In this document: piece by piece, positions 9,156-18,044 of the stretch
How the letters are laid out: each line of letters starts with the position of its first letter
How positions within the stretch are numbered: the stretch's first letter is position 1
From: Enterococcus thailandicus
GTDB lineage: Bacteria > Bacillota > Bacilli > Lactobacillales > Enterococcaceae
Assembly: GCF_001886265.1 (NCBI RefSeq)
Contig: NZ_JXLE01000002.1
Span: 110,418-174,417 of the forward strand
Direction: 5' to 3'
DNA length: 64,000 nucleotides
Made by a program: the position numbers and the translations under genes
The notes under the pieces: generated by a model
Told to the model about the DNA's origin: nothing
Seen by the model: the letters and a program-made list of their open reading frames with translations, nothing else
Databases searched by the model: none

Positions 9156-10100
9156 ATGAAAAAAATTGGTTTATTTTTATTAGCAATTAGTATGGGCACG
9201 GTTTTGTTAGCTGCTTGTTCATCTCAAAATAAAGAGGAAAACACAAAAAATAATTCAAGTAACGCCACAACAACGACAAAGGAGGACACAAAGATGTATA
9301 CAGAAACGAACGGGCACAATATCACATATTACACTATGAATCCAGATGAAGTGTTTGGGGCTACTGCAACAATTATTGAAAAAAACGGTAAAGGCTTATT
9401 AGTAGATACTCAGTTTTCAAAAACAGACGCAGAAAAGATTTTAAAAGTAGCTAAAGACAAGAACATTGATATTCAGACAATTTATATTTCTTATAGTGAT
9501 CCAGATTATTATTTTGGAGCAAGCCAAATCAAAAAGAAATTTCCAAACGCTAAACTTTTAGCTACAGCTTCTAACATTGAAAGAATCAAAGAAACTTACA
9601 AGGCGAAGCTTTCTGTATGGTCGGATACGCTAAAAGAAAATACACCCGACGAAATCATTATTCCCGAAGAAGTGAAAGATTCAATTAGCTTAGAGGGAAC
9701 AGAATTCTCAATTTTTGGCAGCGATAGAAAGGAACAAACACTTTACAATAAAGAAGATGACTTACTTTTAGGTGGGATTCTTGTTTCTACAGGTAGCCAT
9801 TTATTTATGGCAGATACAAAAACGATTGAAGCCCAAGAACAATGGATTACAGACCTTGATGAACTAACTTCTTTGCAGCCTAAAGTAGTTATTCCAGGGC
9901 ATTTTGAACAAGGAAATGATTTTTCAGCCAAAAATATTGAATTTACCAAAGACTATATTCAAAAATTTATTGAAGTAGAAAAAGATAGTCAAGCAAGCGC
10001 AGAGATTATCGAAAAAATGAAAAAAGCTTATCCAAATTTGCCAGATGGAAGTTTAGAAATGAGTGCTAAAGTTGTGACTGGAGAAATGGACTGGGAATAA
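9156..10100 (+). CDS. Metallo-beta-lactamase-fold lipoprotein with altered metal-binding motif
   Basis: A 314-residue exported lipoprotein: signal peptide with lipobox LAAC (lipid-accepting C21), a Ser/Thr/Asn/Lys-rich linker, then a metallo-beta-lactamase fold from about residue 50. The family signature HxHxDH is degenerate here: Y113-S-D115-P-D117-Y118 followed by YFG, so the histidines expected at the first and last positions are tyrosines. A later histidine (VVIPGH) is kept. The protein may bind metal differently or not at all. The upstream Rrf2 gene probably regulates it. Substrate unknown; family assignment rests on the fold pattern around DPDYYFG and the IPGH turn. Confidence 0.78.
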   Translation: MKKIGLFLLAISMGTVLLAACSSQNKEENTKNNSSNATTTTKEDTKMYTETNGHNITYYTMNPDEVFGATATIIEKNGKGLLVDTQFSKTDAEKILKVAKDKNIDIQTIYISYSDPDYYFGASQIKKKFPNAKLLATASNIERIKETYKAKLSVWSDTLKENTPDEIIIPEEVKDSISLEGTEFSIFGSDRKEQTLYNKEDDLLLGGILVSTGSHLFMADTKTIEAQEQWITDLDELTSLQPKVVIPGHFEQGNDFSAKNIEFTKDYIQKFIEVEKDSQASAEIIEKMKKAYPNLPDGSLEMSAKVVTGEMDWE

Positions 10101-10201
10101 ACTTATCAAATAGCGAAGACGTCTACATCAGGAAGTTTCTTCACAATATTAAAGACAAAAAGATGATGACCTATATTTGGAGATAAAAAATTTAGAGATA
10201 T

Positions 10202-10263
10202 AAACTCTTTTCGTTCGAATAAGTTGCTATCAACCGCTTATCAGAACAAAAAGAGTTTTTTTA
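10202..10263 (+). terminator. Terminator of the MBL-fold lipoprotein gene
   Basis: AAACTCTTTT (10202-10211) pairs with AAAAGAGTTT (10249-10258); an inner GTTC/GAAC and ATAAG/CTTAT stem continues the hairpin. A run of T follows. Confidence 0.75.
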
Positions 10264-10423
10264 TATATTAGATACAAAAGCAACCACCATTTTCATTCCA
10301 TATATCTATTAGAAAACGAGAATAAGATAACCCCTTATCTTACTAAGTATCTCCGTTACCAAAGTGCCAAATAAATGGTGGAACATGACTTTTGATTGTT
10401 CTGGATGAAATCAAAAAACGGCA

Positions 10424-10453
10424 TAAAAAATAGAGCGGATGAATCCACTCTAT
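10424..10453 (-). terminator. Terminator of the AI-2E family transporter gene
   Basis: On the minus strand ATAGAGTGGAT pairs with ATCCGCTCTAT around a short loop, followed by a run of T (10430-10424). Confidence 0.75.
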
Positions 10454-10500
10454 AAAAAGTCTAACTTTTCGGGGTCACTACAGGACTTCGACGTTATTTT

Positions 10501-11550
10501 TTACTCTTTTTTAATTACTTCTTGTTGCTCTTTTTTTAGATGTAGAGGAATTTCTTTTACTTTTAAAATGTCTAAAAAGAAAGTGAAAATCGGAATACCC
10601 ACGATTAGTCCCCAAACACCAAACAAACGCTCACTGACTAATAGTACGATAAAAGTATAAAAAATCGGTAATTCTGTTTTGCTAGACATCAATTTAGGAT
10701 TCAATACATAAGACTCGATCAAGTGGACAATCAAAATCGTGATTAAAATATAAACAACATCTCTGATTCCTCCTTGCGAGTAAGCAATAAATGACAATGG
10801 AATGCAAGAGATAATAACACCCGCTACTGGAATCAGGCTCAAAATAAAAATCATGATCGCTAAACTAGGTAATTGAGTGAATCCAAATGCAGCTAAGGCA
10901 ATTGTCGTAATCACGGTGTTCAAAACAGCAATCACAAATTGTGCCTCCAAAACTAAGCCAAACGTGTTAACAAATTTATCTGCGAAATAATAAATATCTT
11001 GAAAGAACCAAGCAAACTCACTTTTCAAAAAGAGTCGAGAAAAAAGCACTGTTTTTTTCTTCTCAATCATGAAAAAGAAACTCAAAATAAAGGACATGGC
11101 AAACGCTACAGCTAATTTTCCAAGATCTTGTAGATAGCCAATAGCAATAGATGCACTATTTTGCACTTGTTCAAAAAAATCATTGCGTTCAATATAATTA
11201 TGAACATAGGTTAGTAGTGGATTATCATCTTTAGGTTGCTGTTCATAAAAGTGAATAACTGAACCAACCATATCAAAAGTCTGATGAATCAAGATAGGGA
11301 TATACTTCGTTAGTGCCAGATAAATCATGTAAACTACTATCGAATAAATAACTACTGTCAGCGCTGCAGTTGGTATCTTAACAAAACGCTGAATAATCTG
11401 AACAAGATGAATCATTAAATAGGTAAAGATAAAGGTGAGCAAGACCGTAGTAATCATTGCTTTAGATAAGAAAAGTAGTAAGATAACTGAAAGTAGAACA
11501 GTCAACCTACGAATTTTTTCATTTGCCAAAAATCGTTGGTAAAAAGACAA
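10501..11550 (-). CDS. AI-2E family transporter (PF01594-type membrane protein)
   Basis: A 349-residue polytopic membrane protein with about seven to eight hydrophobic segments. The pattern of two early helices, a periplasm-facing helical loop (about 90-140) and a C-terminal block (LVSERLFGVWGLIVGIPIF) is characteristic of the AI-2E/PerM family. Members include TqsA-like exporters and Na+/H+ antiporter-like proteins, so substrate cannot be deduced. The start is TTG at 11550, with GGGAGG eight bases upstream; a nearby ATG is in another frame. The gene stands alone with its own terminator. Confidence 0.85.
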   Translation of the reverse strand: MSFYQRFLANEKIRRLTVLLSVILLLFLSKAMITTVLLTFIFTYLMIHLVQIIQRFVKIPTAALTVVIYSIVVYMIYLALTKYIPILIHQTFDMVGSVIHFYEQQPKDDNPLLTYVHNYIERNDFFEQVQNSASIAIGYLQDLGKLAVAFAMSFILSFFFMIEKKKTVLFSRLFLKSEFAWFFQDIYYFADKFVNTFGLVLEAQFVIAVLNTVITTIALAAFGFTQLPSLAIMIFILSLIPVAGVIISCIPLSFIAYSQGGIRDVVYILITILIVHLIESYVLNPKLMSSKTELPIFYTFIVLLVSERLFGVWGLIVGIPIFTFFLDILKVKEIPLHLKKEQQEVIKKE

Positions 11551-11683
11551 TCATACAACCTCCCAGAAAATTATAGTACGTAACAAACTCATTATAGAAT
11601 GAACAAACTTAAAAAGAAAACCGTTAAAAGTAACATTAGGTACTTTCTTATCAATTCCTTACTAACATCTAAAAAAGAAAGGG

Positions 11684-11711
11684 TTTACATACGAAAGAGT
11701 TATGTCATACT
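11684..11711 (+). promoter_or_regulatory. Probable promoter of the GH20 gene
   Basis: TTTACA at 11684-11689 and CATACT at 11706-11711 are spaced by 16 bases. A GAGGTG ribosome binding site lies before the ATG at 11753. The -10 is only a partial match. Confidence 0.45.
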
Positions 11712-11752
11712 ACTAAAGAGATCTAAATATATAAAGTAGAGGTGCAGACAAA

Positions 11753-12805
11753 ATGACAAAACTAACAGATTCTTTACCAATTTCCACAGAACGAGGTTTA
11801 TCAATTGATATTGGTCGCAAATTTTATTCACCCAATTTTTTAAAAAATCTACTTGATTACATGGCATCACTAAAAATGAATGCATTACAGCTTCATTTTT
11901 CGGACAACGAAGGTTTCCGAATTGAATGCGAAACTGTTCCAGCGTTAACTTCGTCGCACTACTTATCAAAAATAGAAATCAAAGAATTAATCGCTTATGC
12001 TAAGCAACTGGGAATCGAAATCATTCCAGAATTTGATAGTCCTGGTCACTTGAAACGACTACTTAGTATTTATCCAGAATGGCAGATGGAACGTTTAGGA
12101 GAAGACTCAGATGTTTTCCCTTCAAACCGTGCAATAGATATCACAAATCAACTGGCAGTGAATAAAATCAAAGAAATTATCAAAGAATATTTAGAACTAT
12201 TCCATGATTCACATTATTTTCATTTAGGAGCAGACGAATATATTAGTTTTGATGAATTAGATCGCTATCCTCAATTAGCGAGAAAAGCAGAGGAAATTTA
12301 TCAGAATCCTGATAGAACCTATGATCTATTTATTGATTATATCAATGACCTAGCAACTCTAGTTGAATCAACTGGTAAAACTGCACGTATCTGGAATGAT
12401 GGAGTTTACAAAAAGAATCAGAAAGCGGAAAGCGGCCTGAAGAAATCAATTCAAATCACTTATTGGACAAATTACAATGCACAAATGGCAGATGTTCAAA
12501 CCTTTTTTGAAGAAGGGCATCAAGTGTTAAATTTCAATGATAACTATTTTTATTTTGTACTTGGTGAAGGAGCGGGCTATCGTTATCCTACTGGAGATAA
12601 AATAAAAAATGAGTGGAAGCCAACGATTTTTTCTGGTAATCAACAGATTACAGAGGAGCAACTAACTAAAGTACCTGGAACATATTTTGCCATCTGGTGC
12701 GACTTCCCAGATGCATTAACGGAAGAGGAAGTATTACAAATGATTAAAGAACCACTAAAAGAGCAACAAACAATGCTCTGGAATGATCAGCTAACAACAA
12801 AATAA
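11753..12805 (+). CDS. GH20 beta-N-acetylhexosaminidase, cytoplasmic, single domain
   Basis: A 350-residue TIM-barrel enzyme of glycoside hydrolase family 20. The segment starting RGLSIDIGRKFYS and the catalytic pair D161-E162 in HLGADEY are the GH20 hallmarks; the enzyme uses substrate-assisted catalysis through the 2-acetamido group. It resembles the short, single-domain type (dispersin B, LnbB-like) rather than enzymes with an extra N-terminal domain. No signal peptide or anchor is present, so it should act on imported oligosaccharides. Downstream neighbours (lactate dehydrogenase, RpiR regulator, Gfo/Idh oxidoreductase) suggest an amino-sugar use locus, though no transporter is adjacent. 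Confidence 0.87.
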   Translation: MTKLTDSLPISTERGLSIDIGRKFYSPNFLKNLLDYMASLKMNALQLHFSDNEGFRIECETVPALTSSHYLSKIEIKELIAYAKQLGIEIIPEFDSPGHLKRLLSIYPEWQMERLGEDSDVFPSNRAIDITNQLAVNKIKEIIKEYLELFHDSHYFHLGADEYISFDELDRYPQLARKAEEIYQNPDRTYDLFIDYINDLATLVESTGKTARIWNDGVYKKNQKAESGLKKSIQITYWTNYNAQMADVQTFFEEGHQVLNFNDNYFYFVLGEGAGYRYPTGDKIKNEWKPTIFSGNQQITEEQLTKVPGTYFAIWCDFPDALTEEEVLQMIKEPLKEQQTMLWNDQLTTK

Positions 12806-12935
12806 AGTCATTCATTCTCATTGCTTTTCTATAAGATTTCATAATAAAAACTATTATAAATATCATCTTTATAAATGGAAAATAATCATTTATACTTTTC
12901 ATGAAAAGAAAAATACTAGAAAGAGATGATTATAT

Positions 12936-13880
12936 ATGATGAAAACAAGTAGAAAAGTCGCAATTGTAGGTACAGGATTCGTTGGAACAAGTATTGCCTA
13001 TGCGATGATTAATCAAGGGATTACAAATGAATTAGTTTTAATTGATGTTAATCACGAAAAAGCAGAAGGAGAAGCACTTGACTTGCTGGATGGTATGGCT
13101 TGGGGCGAAGAAAATATTGCTGTTAAATCTGGTGACTATGCTGAATGCGCAGATGCTAATCTAGTAGTCATCACAGCAGGGATCAATCAAAAACCTGGCC
13201 AAACTCGCCTAGACCTTGTTAAAACAAACGCGACTATCATGCGCGAAATAGTTGTACAAATTATGAATGCTGGATTTGATGGTATCCTTGTGATTGCTTC
13301 AAATCCCGTAGATATTCTCACTTATATTGCTTGGCAGACATCTGGTTTACCAAATAATCGTGTGATTGGTACAGGAACAACTTTAGATACTACTAGACTA
13401 AGAAAAGAAATCGCATTGAAATTACAAGTCGACCCAAGAAGTGTTCACGGTTATGTTATGGGTGAACATGGTGACTCTGAAGTTGCTGTCTGGTCTCACA
13501 CAACAGTGGGTGGCAAACCGATTCTCGAACTAGTAGAAAGTGATTCTCGCCTAACAAAAGGTGAGCTAACAATAATTGCTGAAAAGGTTAAAAATGCAGC
13601 CTACGAAATCATTGACCGAAAAAAAGCAACATACTATGGTATCGGAATGAGTACTACTCGGATTGTAAAAGCCGTCTTGAATAATGAGCAAGCCGTGCTA
13701 CCAGTTTCAGCTTATTTATCAAATCAATATAGTCAAAAGGACATCTTTACTGGGGTACCTTCTGTAGTAGATGAAAATGGTGTCCGTGAAATAATCGAAT
13801 TAGCTATCACAGACGAAGAACAAGAGTCATTTAATCGCTCTGTATCCGAATTACAAGCTGTTCTAGATACTGTAAAATAA
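12936..13880 (+). CDS. ldh: L-lactate dehydrogenase
   Basis: A 314-residue NAD-dependent dehydrogenase that interconverts pyruvate and L-lactate. It has the Rossmann motif GTGFVGTS near the N-terminus, the substrate loop NQKPGQTR with the glutamine and arginine that select pyruvate, and the catalytic histidine H178 in GEHGDSE. The loop differs from the hydroxyisocaproate dehydrogenase type, so LDH is preferred. Two adjacent ATG codons (12936, 12939) are possible starts behind AAAGAGATG. Lactic acid bacteria often carry an additional LDH; this copy sits between GH20 and an RpiR regulator and is probably an accessory isoform. A terminator follows directly. Confidence 0.9.
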   Translation: MMKTSRKVAIVGTGFVGTSIAYAMINQGITNELVLIDVNHEKAEGEALDLLDGMAWGEENIAVKSGDYAECADANLVVITAGINQKPGQTRLDLVKTNATIMREIVVQIMNAGFDGILVIASNPVDILTYIAWQTSGLPNNRVIGTGTTLDTTRLRKEIALKLQVDPRSVHGYVMGEHGDSEVAVWSHTTVGGKPILELVESDSRLTKGELTIIAEKVKNAAYEIIDRKKATYYGIGMSTTRIVKAVLNNEQAVLPVSAYLSNQYSQKDIFTGVPSVVDENGVREIIELAITDEEQESFNRSVSELQAVLDTVK

Positions 13881-13893
13881 TAATGTGGTGAAA

Positions 13894-13921
13894 GGGAAGA
13901 GGTGGAGCTCTTCCCTTTTTT
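13894..13921 (+). terminator. Terminator after ldh
   Basis: GGGAAGAG (13894-13901) pairs perfectly with CTCTTCCC (13908-13915), followed by TTTTTT. The T-run reaches the 3' end of the convergent RpiR gene. Confidence 0.9.
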
Positions 13922-14792
13922 AGTTATGATATTCTTTCAAAAGCCCTTTTTGCAAAAGTTCTTGCTTGTCTTTAAGATTAAGTAGATTTTCTTGAAAGTT
14001 CTGTGCATACATGACTGAATAAAGGGTATTTAGCACATAATCAAAAGCAATCTGAGAAGAGAAAGTAGCGACTTTTGCAAAGTCATATTCATCTTGAGAA
14101 ATAACTAAACTCATTGTCGCTTTCTTTGCCATTTCAGAATGTTCGTTTCCTGTAATTAGCAAAGAAGGGGTACCCACATAGTTCAAGTAAGCCAATATCC
14201 GTTCATAATGGTGAATACGACCACTATAGCTAATAAAGATCGCACAATCATTTTTCATCAGATTAGCAGCATTCCATGAAGAATCACTATACTCTTCAGC
14301 AAGAATCAAAAATTTATTAAGCTTAACTAACTTATTTTGAAACTTCCTTGCAGTAATCTGGGAATCTCCTTTTGCGAATAAAAACATTCGGTTTGCTTGA
14401 TTTAACGTGGTTGCTATCGTATCTAATTCTTGTCCTTCAATTTGTAGTTGCGCTTTTTTTATTGTCTGAACAGTAAGGTCTGCCATTTTATTAGCAATCG
14501 TTTGAGCATTATCTTCATGTGAAAATGGAAAATTTGGATCAATCACATGATTAAACTGGGCTACTAGTTGATGAACTTCACGTCCTAATTCAAAGCGAAA
14601 TTCTTTAAAGCCCGCATAACCCATTTTTTTACATAAACGAATAATAGCTGAGTGAGAAGTATATGTAGCTTTTGCCAGTTCCTCAATCGTTAAATAGACG
14701 GCTTCTTCAAAATGTAATCGGATATAATCTGCAATCCGCTTCTCTGTAGTAGTAAATGTTTCTTGTTCGGCTAATTTATCTTCAATCAACAC
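13920..14792 (-). CDS. MurR/RpiR-family transcriptional regulator with SIS domain
   Basis: A 290-residue regulator: an N-terminal HTH (about 1-75, with TIEELAKATYTSHSAIIRLC as the helix-turn-helix) and a C-terminal SIS domain (about 110-260) that in this family binds a phosphosugar. The start is GTG at 14792, with AGGAGG eight bases upstream. It is divergent from the Gfo/Idh oxidoreductase gene, which is a likely target along with the ldh/GH20 genes. Family members control amino-sugar, MurNAc or pentose use; the effector here is not known. Confidence 0.88.
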   Translation of the reverse strand: MLIEDKLAEQETFTTTEKRIADYIRLHFEEAVYLTIEELAKATYTSHSAIIRLCKKMGYAGFKEFRFELGREVHQLVAQFNHVIDPNFPFSHEDNAQTIANKMADLTVQTIKKAQLQIEGQELDTIATTLNQANRMFLFAKGDSQITARKFQNKLVKLNKFLILAEEYSDSSWNAANLMKNDCAIFISYSGRIHHYERILAYLNYVGTPSLLITGNEHSEMAKKATMSLVISQDEYDFAKVATFSSQIAFDYVLNTLYSVMYAQNFQENLLNLKDKQELLQKGLLKEYHN

Positions 14793-14887
14793 GCTTTCAA
14801 CCTCCTAACGTCTTTATCATCTTACTAACAAATGACAAGGTTGGCTACTAATTCCTAAAAATTGGTACTTTTTTTCAAAAAACGGTT

Positions 14888-14903
14888 AATTTCCAGTGAA
14901 ATT
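14888..14903. promoter_or_regulatory. Candidate RpiR operator
   Basis: AATTTC-CAGT-GAAATT is a perfect 6-bp inverted repeat with a 4-bp centre in the divergent spacer. RpiR-type operators often have TTTC/GAAA half-sites. A second short repeat (ACGTGTACGT, 14923-14932) lies nearer the oxidoreductase start. Assignment is inferred from position. Confidence 0.4.
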
Positions 14904-14993
14904 CAGAACATTTTTACCAAAATACGTGTACGTTAAGACTTTGAACACAGGATTCAGTATACTTGGCGTATCAACTATATAGGAGGTTTATTT

Positions 14994-16025
14994 ATGTTAA
15001 CAATTGCTTATCTGGGAAATGGAAAGAGTACAAATCGTTATCATTTACCTTTTTCTAGAAAATTATCAGACAAAATAAGAATCAAAAAAATTTACTCACC
15101 AAGTGAACCAGCCTGGGAAACTTTTGATGATATCGAGTACACTACAAAACTAGCTGATTTATGGAACGACCCTGAGATTCAATTAGTCGTTATCACGACA
15201 CCAAGTCAATTTCATTATGAATATGCCAAACTTGCACTAAGACACGGCAAAAATGTTTTAGTTGAAAAACCTTTTGCAGAAACTTCTAAAGAGGCAAAAG
15301 AACTCTTTTCTCTAGCTAAAGAACAAGGATTGTTTATCCAATGCTATCAAAATAGACGTTTTGATTCAGATTTTTTAACTGTACAAAAGGTAATTGAAAG
15401 TGGCAAACTAGGAGATATTTTAGAAATCGAGATGCATTACGATTATTTTCGACCAGAAATCCCTGAAAGCACCACTACGTTTTCTATAGCAAACAGCTAT
15501 CTTTACGGACATGCGTGTCACACAGTAGACCAAGTTCTTTCTTACTTTGGTGAACCAGACGACATTCATTATGATGTTCGCCAATTATTAGGAAAAGGTC
15601 GGATGAATGATTATTTTGATTTAGATTTTTTCTATGGAACAATGAAAATCTCAATAAAATCAAGTTACTTTAGAATCAAAGAACGTCCTAGCTTTGTTGT
15701 TTATGGAAAAAAAGGCATGTTTGTCAAACAAACGAAAGATCGTCAAGAAGAACATTTGAAAATGTTTTATATGCCAGATAACGCTGATTTTGGAATAGAT
15801 TTACCGGAACATTTTGGTGTTTTAACTTACATGGATGATAAAAACATCTATCGTGAAGAAAAGGTGACTTCAGAGATAGGTGATTATAGCCGTGTATATG
15901 ACGGTATTTATGAAACATTAATCAATGGTGCAGAAAAACTCATTAAAGATGAAGAAACCATTTTACAAATGCAGATTTTAGAAAATGGCATTCGTTCTAT
16001 TCAAGAAAACGAAGAGAAAGAATAA
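14994..16025 (+). CDS. Gfo/Idh/MocA-family NAD(P)-dependent oxidoreductase
   Basis: A 343-residue sugar or inositol-type dehydrogenase. The N-terminal Rossmann half (about 1-120) contains VVITTPSQFHYEYA and the catalytic-lysine motif EKP (LVEKPFAET); the C-terminal half is the alpha/beta domain with a GHACHTVDQ segment supplying the usual histidine. The dinucleotide motif GNGKSTN is atypical compared with GxGxxG, similar to the YulF/YhhX-like branch. It has a clean AGGAGG RBS. Divergence from the RpiR gene suggests regulation by a phosphosugar-responsive repressor. Substrate unknown. Confidence 0.85.
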   Translation: MLTIAYLGNGKSTNRYHLPFSRKLSDKIRIKKIYSPSEPAWETFDDIEYTTKLADLWNDPEIQLVVITTPSQFHYEYAKLALRHGKNVLVEKPFAETSKEAKELFSLAKEQGLFIQCYQNRRFDSDFLTVQKVIESGKLGDILEIEMHYDYFRPEIPESTTTFSIANSYLYGHACHTVDQVLSYFGEPDDIHYDVRQLLGKGRMNDYFDLDFFYGTMKISIKSSYFRIKERPSFVVYGKKGMFVKQTKDRQEEHLKMFYMPDNADFGIDLPEHFGVLTYMDDKNIYREEKVTSEIGDYSRVYDGIYETLINGAEKLIKDEETILQMQILENGIRSIQENEEKE

Positions 16026-16062
16026 CATTTATATTCAAAAATTTAAATTAAAGAGATCCTTT

Positions 16063-16091
16063 TTGACAGTCTATTTATTCTTAGGTAAGAT
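16063..16091 (+). promoter_or_regulatory. Strong promoter before the small acidic repeat protein
   Basis: TTGACA (16063-16068), 17-base spacer, TAAGAT (16086-16091). GGAGGG follows at good distance from the ATG at 16131. The perfect -35 suggests a well-expressed transcript. Confidence 0.7.
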
Positions 16092-16130
16092 AAATAAGAG
16101 AACATGATAATTTTCTGGAGGGACAAAACT

Positions 16131-16412
16131 ATGACTAATTACGATGGTGAAAAAGGAAAACGACTAAGAGGATCAATGGCACCAAAAACAGATGATGAAG
16201 TAGCTTTGGCTGGCACTAATTCTGGCGAAACACAAAACAAACAAGAAGCATTATCTGGAACTAACTCTGGGGAAGAAAAAACAGTCGCATTATCTGGATC
16301 AAATGCGGTTGAAGATGACACAAAAGAAGAACCAAACAAACTTGAAGAAGTCATAGAAGATGTCAAAGAAAAATTGGAAGAATTGACACCAAAAAACAAA
16401 CATTCTAAATAA
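16131..16412 (+). CDS. Small acidic protein with three degenerate octapeptide repeats, function unknown
   Basis: A 93-residue hydrophilic protein starting MTNYDGEKGK behind a GGAGGG RBS. The middle carries three related units, ALAGTNSGE, ALSGTNSGE and ALSGSNAVE, spaced 14-17 residues apart. The C-terminal third is a Glu/Lys-rich amphipathic helix (KLEEVIEDVKEKLEEL). No signal peptide, membrane segment or cysteine. The gene has its own strong promoter and terminator, so it is a stand-alone unit. I do not recognise the family; low complexity and charge suggest a disordered protein. Real-gene status is supported by promoter, RBS, terminator and internal repeats. Confidence 0.7.
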   Translation: MTNYDGEKGKRLRGSMAPKTDDEVALAGTNSGETQNKQEALSGTNSGEEKTVALSGSNAVEDDTKEEPNKLEEVIEDVKEKLEELTPKNKHSK

Positions 16413-16452
16413 ACAAAAATAGGTTGAGACAAACGTAGCCTCACTTAAATAG

Positions 16453-16502
16453 AAAAAAAGCCTAAAATTCGTTTCTCAGAACGTTGATTTTAGGCTTTTT
16501 TT
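16453..16502. terminator. Bidirectional terminator
   Basis: AAAAAGCCTAAAAT (ending 16468) pairs with ATTTTAGGCTTTTT (from 16487). A and T tracts flank the stem on both sides. Confidence 0.85.
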
Positions 16503-16561
16503 AATTGGAAAATGTGTTGATAACGACTGGATTTCTAGTTTTCTCCCCGTCTCTTTATTCT

Positions 16562-16596
16562 AAAGACAAGGCACTAAACGCTAGTGCCTTGTCTTT
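16562..16596. terminator. Terminator between convergent genes
   Basis: GACAAGGCACTA (16565-16576) pairs with TAGTGCCTTGTC (16582-16593) around a 5-base loop, followed by a long T-run on the plus strand. On the minus strand only three T follow, so termination of the permease gene may be weaker. Confidence 0.8.
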
Positions 16597-16616
16597 TTTT
16601 ATTTATGTTTACACTA

Positions 16617-18044
16617 TTAAATTTGATTCCTTTCGCGTTTTGCTAGATAGGGCATAACGAACCCTAAACCAATCAAAACAACAATTCCAACAATATTGAT
16701 GATTAATTCATGCCAAAAAAGTGATGAACCAAAAGCGGCATCCTGTGGTAAGACACCAAAAAGCGTTGCAATTATTGTTACAGCAAAACACCAGACACCA
16801 ACAGCAACAGCAAATCGGTCGTTTTTGATAAACACGTACTCTGATTGGTATTTTTGACTATTTAAACGGATTTTGATAAACGCAAAGAAAATCCAACAAG
16901 TCACACCTGGAGAAATAATCCCATTCAAGTTCAATAACCAGTTAAAAATATCATTCATTTCTGGCAAGAAAACACCCAACAATAGAATAAAAGCACTTAA
17001 CGCAGTTGTTAGAATATATCCATTAATTGGTAGACCATCTTCATTTAATTTTGTTAATTTTTTAGGCATGAATTCTTTACCTGTATCTGAGATAAGCATT
17101 CTTGTCATAGCATCAAGTAAAACTGCAAGCAGCGCACACATATAAATAATTTGTGTCACCGCAAAGATATACATCAAGCTATTCCCCATATGAAAAAACT
17201 CACCTAGACGTTGAAAAGCATAATAAGAACCATTCATCTTTAGATTATTCGGTAAATGGTGCGCATCGAAGAATACACCTAAAGAAAAAGAACCAAAAAC
17301 AGTTAAGAAAATAGTCATAACAGTTAACATAATCATTGCTTTAGGAAATTCTCTCTTCGGTTTACGCATTCGAGTAACGAAAGGCGCAACTAATTCTGCT
17401 CCATTAATTGCATAAATCAGTAACCCAATCGTTGTTAAGTAATGCAGATCAAATTTTGGCAAAATTGTTTTGAAATTCATTGGTTGTGTTTCAATGTGTC
17501 CATTTGGCATAAATAGAGAAGTAAAGGTCATAATAACGAATAAGATTGTCATCACAAACATTGCACCACCGCCAATTGTGCTTAGAACTTCTAAAGACTT
17601 CTTGAAATGACGTTGCAAGAAAATAAATGCCAAGAAAATAACAAATGTCAGTAAAGCAAATAACGAATTAGACATTGTGTCTTCCATCGAATCATTTCCA
17701 TTAATCAACCAACCAAAACCAACTACCACTGCATTCGCCGTGTCAACAACATAGGGGATAGAAGCAGCCCAATAAGTCCATGCCGTAAAGTAGCCAAGTT
17801 TATCACCACTTGTCCCACGAACCCACGAACTCAAACCACCACCTTCATGATTAAAGACAGACCCCAGCTGACCAACCATCAATGAATAGGGAACAACGTA
17901 TAGTATTAACAAAATAACCCATGAAGTAATAACACCCATGCCTTGATTAGCAAAATTATAAATAATATCATCAAACCCAATAACCGTAACAAAAGACATT
18001 AATGCCAACACGGGCCACGAAATAAAATTTTTCTTTTCTTCCAT
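16617..18044 (-). CDS. APC-family amino acid permease (YjeM/GadC-like branch)
   Basis: A 475-residue integral membrane protein with about 12 hydrophobic segments and the APC motif near the N-terminus (VIGFDDIIYNFANQG). The middle AINGAELVAPFVTRMRKP and the EFPKA loop resemble the YjeM/GadC-type exchangers. The start at 18044 (MEEKKN) is preferred because GGAGG is eight bases upstream; an ATG six bases earlier is too close to it. Substrate not predictable; may be an amino acid/amine exchanger. It is a single-gene unit. Confidence 0.82.
   Translation of the reverse strand: MEEKKNFISWPVLALMSFVTVIGFDDIIYNFANQGMGVITSWVILLILYVVPYSLMVGQLGSVFNHEGGGLSSWVRGTSGDKLGYFTAWTYWAASIPYVVDTANAVVVGFGWLINGNDSMEDTMSNSLFALLTFVIFLAFIFLQRHFKKSLEVLSTIGGGAMFVMTILFVIMTFTSLFMPNGHIETQPMNFKTILPKFDLHYLTTIGLLIYAINGAELVAPFVTRMRKPKREFPKAMIMLTVMTIFLTVFGSFSLGVFFDAHHLPNNLKMNGSYYAFQRLGEFFHMGNSLMYIFAVTQIIYMCALLAVLLDAMTRMLISDTGKEFMPKKLTKLNEDGLPINGYILTTALSAFILLLGVFLPEMNDIFNWLLNLNGIISPGVTCWIFFAFIKIRLNSQKYQSEYVFIKNDRFAVAVGVWCFAVTIIATLFGVLPQDAAFGSSLFWHELIINIVGIVVLIGLGFVMPYLAKRERNQI

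Larger units (their letters stand above)
10101..10500. other. Intergenic gap with two terminators only
   Basis: The 400 bases between the convergent lipoprotein and AI-2E family genes hold two hairpins described separately (10202-10263 and 10424-10453). Nothing else gene-like was seen on either strand. Confidence 0.6.
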
